Assembly (NCBI GenBank): GCA_019635355.1
Contig: JAHBZQ010000001.1
Span: 3,472,001 to 3,536,000 of the forward strand
Length of the DNA stretch: 64,000 nucleotides
Reading direction: 5' to 3'
Origin: Rhizobacter sp.
Lineage (GTDB): Bacteria > Pseudomonadota > Gammaproteobacteria > Burkholderiales > Burkholderiaceae_C
Part shown: positions 59,667 to 64,000 of the stretch, one piece after another
How positions within the stretch are numbered: the first letter of the stretch is position 1
How the letters are laid out: each line of letters begins with the position of its first letter
Program-made: the position numbers and the translations under genes
The notes under the pieces: generated by a model
What the model saw: the letters and a program-made list of their open reading frames with translations, nothing else
What the model was told of the DNA's origin: nothing
The model's database searches: none

Positions 59667-59777
59667 GCCGCCATTGGAGCGGTGTGCACGCGCGGTCAAG
59701 CCTCGAAGAGTGCCGACTAAGCACGACTTTTCAGGGCCTTGCCGGCTTGATCTGTTCCACGCACCCGCTACCCTTTG

Positions 59778-59801
59778 AACCGACTTGCGAACCGACTTGC
59801 C
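59778..59801 (+). repeat. 12-bp tandem duplication before the GAF-like gene
   Basis: AACCGACTTGCG (59778-59789) is directly followed by AACCGACTTGCC (59790-59801). It lies just before the ATG at 59811 and would be in frame if the start at 59775 were used. Confidence 0.7.
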
Positions 59802-59810
59802 GACGGGGCC

Positions 59811-60371
59811 ATGAAAACATTCCAAGCCTTGCTGGACCAGCTGACCCTGGGCCTCGACTCCCGGACGTACAACCTCGACCAGACCTCGGAGCTGGTGTGC
59901 CGCCACGTGCAGGCCGAGCTGGGGTGCTCGCAGGTGAGCATCTGGCTGCTCGAGCAGGGGCCGGAAGGCCCGGCGATGCGCCACCAGGTGGGCTACGACG
60001 GGCCGGCGGAGCGGGTGCTGGTCGCCACCGAGCCGGTGTGCCACCCCAATATCCTGCCCTACGTGCAGGAACTGACGCAGCAGGGCGTGTTCGCGAGCGA
60101 CGATGCCTGGGCCGACGAACGCCTGGGGGGCCTGCGCGACAACTTCCTCGTGCCGCTGGACCTGCGCTCGGTGCTCTACGCCACCATCGGCGCCAACGGC
60201 ACGACGACTGCCATCCTCGCCTGCGCCGAACGGGCCCGCACACGCCACTGGACGGCGGTGGAGATCCGCACGCTCAAGGCCTATGCCGATGCGATCTCGC
60301 TGCGCCGTGCGCGGCGCCACCGGCGCGAGGCCGAGGCGAAATCGCTGGCGCAGCGGCTGCTGCAGGCGTAG
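59811..60371 (+). CDS. GAF-like domain protein
   Basis: Cytoplasmic protein of 186 residues. The pattern ELVCRHVQAELGCSQVSIWLL then PAERVLVATEPV and the ATIGANGTTTAILACAE strand pair resemble a GAF domain, ending in a helix used for dimerisation (LKAYADAISLRRARRHRREA). There is no attached kinase, cyclase or HTH. Start ATG 59811 preferred over ATG 59775, which reads through a tandem repeat. Possible small-molecule sensor acting on another protein. Confidence 0.7.
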   Translation: MKTFQALLDQLTLGLDSRTYNLDQTSELVCRHVQAELGCSQVSIWLLEQGPEGPAMRHQVGYDGPAERVLVATEPVCHPNILPYVQELTQQGVFASDDAWADERLGGLRDNFLVPLDLRSVLYATIGANGTTTAILACAERARTRHWTAVEIRTLKAYADAISLRRARRHRREAEAKSLAQRLLQA

Positions 60372-60401
60372 GCCGCAGCGTCAACCGCCCGAGGCGTCCG
60401 T

Positions 60402-61928
60402 TCACAAACCCAGCCGCTGCGGCGAGAGGTACTGCTGTCGGTAGACCTCGAAGGGCAGGGTGTCGGTGGCTTCGACGCGTTTCTGTTCTTCGAGCGAGGC
60501 CTGCGCCATCTGCGCGTAGTGCAGCGCCTGCTCGGCGCTGAAGGGCAGCGCGAGCAGGCTCGCCTGCGTCTGGCGGCTCTGCGCCAGCGTGAACTGCGCA
60601 AAGCTGTGCTGGAAGTCCTGCGCCATCGCGTTGAGCACCCGCGCCGAGGGCGTGAGGCTCGCATCGGCCAGCAGCTCACGCGCGGCCACGAGCGCCGCCT
60701 GGTGCAGCTCGCCGCCATGGGCGGCATCGAGTGCGGCGGCGATCGGCCGGCACTCGTCGACGATCTGCAGGCCCCATTCGACGAGCGTCACCTCCTGCGT
60801 GCCACGCTCCAGCTTCAGGCCGGGCTCGCGCCCACGCGCCGCGGTGCGGTGCTGGTTGCGCCCGAGCGCGGCAATCTCGTCGGGCGTGTCGGGCGGGCTC
60901 GCGCTCAGCAGGCAATGCAGCAGGAAGACGTCGAGGAAACGCGTTGTCTCGGCGGTGATGCCGATGGGCACGAAGGGGTTGAGGTCCATCAGCCGCACTT
61001 CGACGTATTCGACGCCGCGCTCGCGCAGCGCGTGCAGCGGGCGCTCGCCGGGGAAGATCACGCGCTTGGGGCGGATGGTCCCGTAGAACTCGTTCTCGAT
61101 CTGCAAGAGGCTGGTGGCGAGCTGGTTGTACTCGCCGCCCGGGTTGTGGATGCCCACCGCGGCATAGGCCGGGTAGGGGCGGGTCAGCGCGTCTTGCAAT
61201 GAGGCACCGTAGCTCGCCAGGCCGTTGTAGCTGACGGCCAGGCTCGCCTGCGCATCGCTCTGGTAGCCGAGCCGGCCCATGCGCAGCGAGGTGCCGTGCG
61301 GCATGTAGAGCGTGCGCTCCGAGAGCTGCTGCAGCTCGTGCGGCCGGCCTTCGACGAAGCTCGCGCCCACCGCGGGCGAGGCGCCGAAGAGATAGAGCAG
61401 CAGGAAGGAATGGCGGCGGAAGTTGCGGATCAGCGAGAAGTAGCCTTCGTCGGACACCCCGGGCAGCGACCAGTTGTAGTGGATGCCCGAGATCGTCTGC
61501 ATGCGCCGGCCGTAGCGGTGGCCGAGGCCCATGCGGTAGACGCTCTTGGCGCGCCCCACGTTGGAGTTGCCATAACGCCCGAGCGGGATGGTCTCGTCGG
61601 TGGGCAGCTCGCAGGGCATGCTCGACACCCACAGCAGCTCGTCGCCCGCGGCCTGCATCGCGTGGTAGACGGCCTGGTGGATCTGCGTGAGCTCGCCGAG
61701 GCAGCCTTCAATGGAGGCATGCGCGCCGGTCACGAGCTCGAGCTGCGACTCGCTGAAATCGGTGGTGATGTGCGGGTGGGTGAGGGCCGAGCCGAGGGCC
61801 GCCGGGTGCGGCGTGAGCGCGAGCGCCGCATCGGGGCGGGCCCGCAGGCTTTCTTTCTCGATGCCGCGGCGGATGCCGGTGAGCACGCTCTTCGGCAGCG
61901 CACGCAGGCGGTCTGGCAGGTCGCTCAT
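60402..61928 (-). CDS. gshA: Glutamate-cysteine ligase
   Basis: First enzyme of glutathione synthesis, 508 residues, of the E. coli GshA class. Signatures seen are RGIEKESLR (about 21-29), TTDFSESQLELVTG (about 55-68), the glutamate-cysteine ligase core MQTISGIHYNWSLP and the C-terminal QENEFYGTIRPKR variant (IENEFYGTIRPKR) with YVEVRLMDLNPF. The ATG at 61928 begins the family homology; the 33-residue upstream frame is translated repeat DNA. No gshB adjacent. Confidence 0.95.
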   Translation of the reverse strand: MSDLPDRLRALPKSVLTGIRRGIEKESLRARPDAALALTPHPAALGSALTHPHITTDFSESQLELVTGAHASIEGCLGELTQIHQAVYHAMQAAGDELLWVSSMPCELPTDETIPLGRYGNSNVGRAKSVYRMGLGHRYGRRMQTISGIHYNWSLPGVSDEGYFSLIRNFRRHSFLLLYLFGASPAVGASFVEGRPHELQQLSERTLYMPHGTSLRMGRLGYQSDAQASLAVSYNGLASYGASLQDALTRPYPAYAAVGIHNPGGEYNQLATSLLQIENEFYGTIRPKRVIFPGERPLHALRERGVEYVEVRLMDLNPFVPIGITAETTRFLDVFLLHCLLSASPPDTPDEIAALGRNQHRTAARGREPGLKLERGTQEVTLVEWGLQIVDECRPIAAALDAAHGGELHQAALVAARELLADASLTPSARVLNAMAQDFQHSFAQFTLAQSRQTQASLLALPFSAEQALHYAQMAQASLEEQKRVEATDTLPFEVYRQQYLSPQRLGL

Positions 61929-61944
61929 GACAGCCCCTCGCCCT

Positions 61945-62003
61945 TCGGGCGATCCCCCAGGGGGATGCGGGCCGGCTTGGGAGCGGCCCGGCGCTCGGCC
62001 CGC
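61945..62003 (+). repeat. Dispersed intergenic repeat, copy 2
   Basis: Bases 61965-62003 are identical over 39 bases to 25101-25139; the preceding GGGCGATCCCCC also matches. This copy lies just upstream of gshA on the opposite strand. Translated in frame it produces an RAPGRSQAGPHPP stretch that could wrongly lengthen gshA annotations. Confidence 0.8.
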
Positions 62004-62113
62004 TGCGCGCGTCTCTTGTCCATGCACGGTCTCCTCAATCCTCTCAGGGGAGCGGAAGGTATCAGAGCTTGGCGTCCGGCGCCGGCCAGCGGGTTGATCG
62101 AAGCTGTGTTAGG

Positions 62114-62431
62114 TCAAGCCGCCGGCAGCAGCTTCACCGTGAGGCGACCCCCGCGCTCCACGAGCTGCAGCAGGCGGTCGATGTTGGGGTGCTTGCCGGG
62201 GTGGGCGCGGGCGTCGGCGGTGTGCTCGGCGTAGAGCGTCAGGCCTTCGTGCGCGGCCTCCACCGTGATGGCGCCGAAGCGCTGCGCCAGCGCGTGGTAC
62301 ACGGCCACCGAGCCAGCGGAGCCGGGCTTGTTTTCCAGCGTGGCGATGGTGGTGCCCTGGTCGTCGAGGAGTTGCAGGCCGGCGAGGTGGTTCACCGGCG
62401 GCAGGGTCTTGAGGTTGTCCGCGAAGGCCAT
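62114..62431 (-). CDS. DUF2322 family protein
   Basis: Protein of 105 residues matching DUF2322: FADNLKTLPPVNHLAGLQLL at the start and LYAEHTADARAHPGKHPNID near the end are its signatures. No catalytic residues can be assigned. The ATG at 62431 is the family start. It follows the dienelactone hydrolase gene by ten bases, so the two are co-transcribed. Confidence 0.88.
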   Translation of the reverse strand: MAFADNLKTLPPVNHLAGLQLLDDQGTTIATLENKPGSAGSVAVYHALAQRFGAITVEAAHEGLTLYAEHTADARAHPGKHPNIDRLLQLVERGGRLTVKLLPAA

Positions 62432-62441
62432 GTCGTCGTCC

Positions 62442-63119
62442 TCAGGTCGCCGACTGGAAGAGCGCCAGCGTGCGCTCGAAGGCGAGGCGTGCGCTCTCGG
62501 GTTCGTAGTCCTTGCGGCGGTCGGACTGGAAGCCGTGGCCGGCGTCGTACAGGTAGACGGGCACTTCGGGGTGCGCATCGATCACCTTCTGCACCCCGTC
62601 GAGCGGGATGCCGGCGTCGTGCTTGCCGAAGTGCAGGATGGTCGGGCACTTGGGGGTCTCGTTCGCGAACTGCGGCACGAGGCTCCCGTAGTAGCCCGAG
62701 GCGGCGGCGAGGCCGGTGCAACGGCAGGCCGCCGCCCACGACACCGAGCCGCCGTAGCAGTAGCCGGTGATGAAGACCTTGCCCTTCTTGGCAAGGGCGT
62801 CGATGCAGGTCTGCGCGTCGGCCACGCTCAGCTTGAAGGGGTGGAGCTCGCGCGCCACCTTGATGGCCTTGGCCACGTCTTCTTCGGAGTAGCTGGCCTG
62901 GAAGCCTGGCGCCTCGCGGTCGTAGATGGCGGGGGCGAGCACCTCGAAGCCCTGGTCGGCGAAGCGGTCGGCCTGCTCCTTGATGTGCTCGGTGACGCCG
63001 AAGATCTCTTGGATCAGCACCAGCCCGCCGCGGCGTTGGCCCTTCGGCTCGACGTGGTAGACCCCGATGGGGGCGCCGTCGCTCATGGTCATCTGGATCA
63101 TGCTGCCGCGTGTGCTCAT
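62442..63119 (-). CDS. Dienelactone hydrolase family protein
   Basis: Cytosolic alpha/beta hydrolase of 225 residues. The nucleophile elbow is GYCYGG with a catalytic Cys (about 118-123), as in dienelactone hydrolases, with His in DAGHGFQSD near 200 and an Asp in LHFGKHDAGIP. LVLIQEIFGVTEHIKEQADR near 30 is typical of the family. Start ATG 63119 chosen; the upstream frame is not protein-like. Likely acts on lactone or ester intermediates of aromatic degradation, but no such pathway genes are nearby. Confidence 0.9.
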   Translation of the reverse strand: MSTRGSMIQMTMSDGAPIGVYHVEPKGQRRGGLVLIQEIFGVTEHIKEQADRFADQGFEVLAPAIYDREAPGFQASYSEEDVAKAIKVARELHPFKLSVADAQTCIDALAKKGKVFITGYCYGGSVSWAAACRCTGLAAASGYYGSLVPQFANETPKCPTILHFGKHDAGIPLDGVQKVIDAHPEVPVYLYDAGHGFQSDRRKDYEPESARLAFERTLALFQSAT

Positions 63120-63247
63120 GGGGCTCTCTCCGGGGTTGATTCGGGGTGGGGCAGGAATATACGGCGTGATCCATGACATTGCCGAACGGGCGGGAGAAGC
63201 CGGTCTGCCTGCTGCAACGCGCGGGCCACGCCTGAAACAAAGACAGC

Positions 63248-63279
63248 AAGTTGCATAGACCAACTTATTGCGCTATGCT
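63248..63279 (+). promoter_or_regulatory. Promoter with inverted repeat before the nicotinamidase-like gene
   Basis: A sigma-70-like TTGCAT (63252-63257), 16-base spacer, TATGCT (63274-63279) overlaps inverted repeats AAGTTG (63248-63253)/CAACTT (63261-63266) and GCATAG (63253-63258)/CTATGC (63273-63278). Such a palindrome over a -35 box suggests a repressor site (MarR or similar). AAAGGAG precedes the ATG by seven bases. Confidence 0.5.
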
Positions 63280-63304
63280 GAACTCGCTTCAAAGGAGAAA
63301 CACC

Positions 63305-64000
63305 ATGAGCCGTCGAGCCCAACTTCTCGTCATCGATCCTCAGAACGACTTCTGCGACCTGCCCGATTCCTACCGCCCGGCCGATGCCCTGACCGGCCAG
63401 CGTGTGGCGCCTACGCTGCCGGTGGCCGGCGCGCACGCCGACATGCAGCGCCTGGCCGCGTTCATCCGCGACACCAGCGCCGTGTGGAGCGACATCGCCA
63501 TCACCCTCGACTCGCACAACCGCCTGCACATCGCGCACCCCACCTTCTGGCAAAAGGGCGATGGCGGCGCGGTGGCCCCATTCACCGCCATCAAGGCCGA
63601 ACAGGTGCGCGCCGGCGAATACCTGCCGCGCGACCCGGCCATGCTGCCGCGCGCGCTGGCGTACCTCGACGCGCTCGACGCCCGTGGCCGCTACACGCTG
63701 ATGGTGTGGCCGGTGCACTGCGAGGTGGGCAGCTGGGGCCACAACGTGCACCCCGACGTGCGCAACGCCTACAACGTGTGGGAGACGCAGCAGCTCAAGG
63801 TCGTGCGCAAGGTGATGAAGGGCGGCAATACCTTCACCGAGCACTACAGCGCGCTGCAAGCCGAGGTGCCCGACGCGGCCGACCCCGAGACGCTGCTCAA
63901 CCGCACGCTGCTGGATGCACTCGACACGGCTGACCTCCTGGTGATCGCCGGCGAGGCCAGCAGCCACTGCGTGAAGGCCACCACCGAAGACATCGTCGAC
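63305..64000 (+). CDS. Nicotinamidase/isochorismatase-like cysteine hydrolase (3' truncated by window)
   Basis: First 232 residues of a cysteine hydrolase. The opening LLVIDPQNDFCDLPD holds the catalytic Asp (D11), AITLDSHNRLHIAHP the metal-binding region, and ASSHCVKATTEDIVD the nucleophile Cys, which lies close to the window end. It is longer than PncA and resembles the nicotinamidase-related subgroup with extra loops. The reading frame is open to base 64000. Exact substrate uncertain. Confidence 0.85.
   Translation, partial: MSRRAQLLVIDPQNDFCDLPDSYRPADALTGQRVAPTLPVAGAHADMQRLAAFIRDTSAVWSDIAITLDSHNRLHIAHPTFWQKGDGGAVAPFTAIKAEQVRAGEYLPRDPAMLPRALAYLDALDARGRYTLMVWPVHCEVGSWGHNVHPDVRNAYNVWETQQLKVVRKVMKGGNTFTEHYSALQAEVPDAADPETLLNRTLLDALDTADLLVIAGEASSHCVKATTEDIVD

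Noticed and set aside
61929..62027. Longer GshA from an ATG at 62027
   Set aside because: The extra 33 residues are translated from the dispersed repeat, not protein-like.

Overview
This is a high-GC, gene-dense chromosomal window from a betaproteobacterium. The order Burkholderiales is well supported by the rpmH-rnpA-yidD-yidC-mnmE block next to dnaA-dnaN-gyrB, the kdsD-kdsC-lptC genes and the style of the proteins. The Rubrivivax/Leptothrix/Methylibium/Rhizobacter group is a guess from overall character. The window spans the probable chromosomal origin. Genes left of about 44.7 kb (kdsD to rpmH) mostly run on the minus strand, and dnaA-dnaN-gyrB plus the operon after them run on the plus strand. 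No rRNA, tRNA, CRISPR array, prophage, transposase or insertion sequence was recognised.

Layout. 0-2.3 kb: end of a nitrate/sulfonate/taurine-type ABC transporter, a DUF971 protein and a ferredoxin-NADP reductase, closed by a palindromic extragenic repeat. 2.4-6.6 kb: a YeiH-type membrane protein, then a compact ECF sigma (RpoE/ChrR-like) regulon with a sigma factor, a double-cupin anti-sigma-like protein, a stand-alone cupin and two SRPBCC proteins. Three copies of one promoter motif (TGCATC-N16-CGTA type) tie these genes together. 6.7-16.1 kb: a beta-glucoside/cello-oligosaccharide locus with outer-membrane porin, ABC importer, cytosolic GH1 beta-glucosidase, exported GH5 glycanase and LacI regulator, with operator-like palindromes in front of the binding-protein gene and between the GH5 and lacI genes. 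16.1-25.4 kb: HDOD protein, a TetR/epimerase/FMO operon, a TSUP permease with a damaged or CTG start, a two-component system divergent from a second ECF sigma factor, and an NAD-type isocitrate/isopropylmalate dehydrogenase. 25.5-33.1 kb: a GGDEF-EAL membrane protein, GMC oxidoreductase, CreD, MarC, a cytosolic BtuF-like protein and a glycine-rich RRM protein. 33.2-40.6 kb: SDR, lptC, kdsC, kdsD (Kdo/LPS export), a KefB-type antiporter, a lipoprotein esterase and a cNMP-binding protein. 40.7-50.4 kb: mnmE, yidC, yidD, rnpA, rpmH, the putative oriC, dnaA, dnaN, gyrB.

50.5-57.9 kb: the least explained part. It is a tightly coupled five-gene operon (SWIM zinc finger, DUF5691-like repeat protein, MoxR-type AAA ATPase, DUF5682-like protein, VWA protein) immediately downstream of gyrB. 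The MoxR/VWA pair suggests an ATP-driven remodelling machine, and the SWIM and DUF5682-like partners may supply nucleic-acid or target recognition and an enzymatic activity. 58.0-64.0 kb: a CsbD stress protein, a small acidic stress-like protein, an exported HExxH protein, a GAF-like protein, gshA, a DUF2322 protein, a dienelactone hydrolase and the start of a nicotinamidase-like hydrolase cut by the window end.

Family names come from recognising motifs in the translated sequence; no database search was run.
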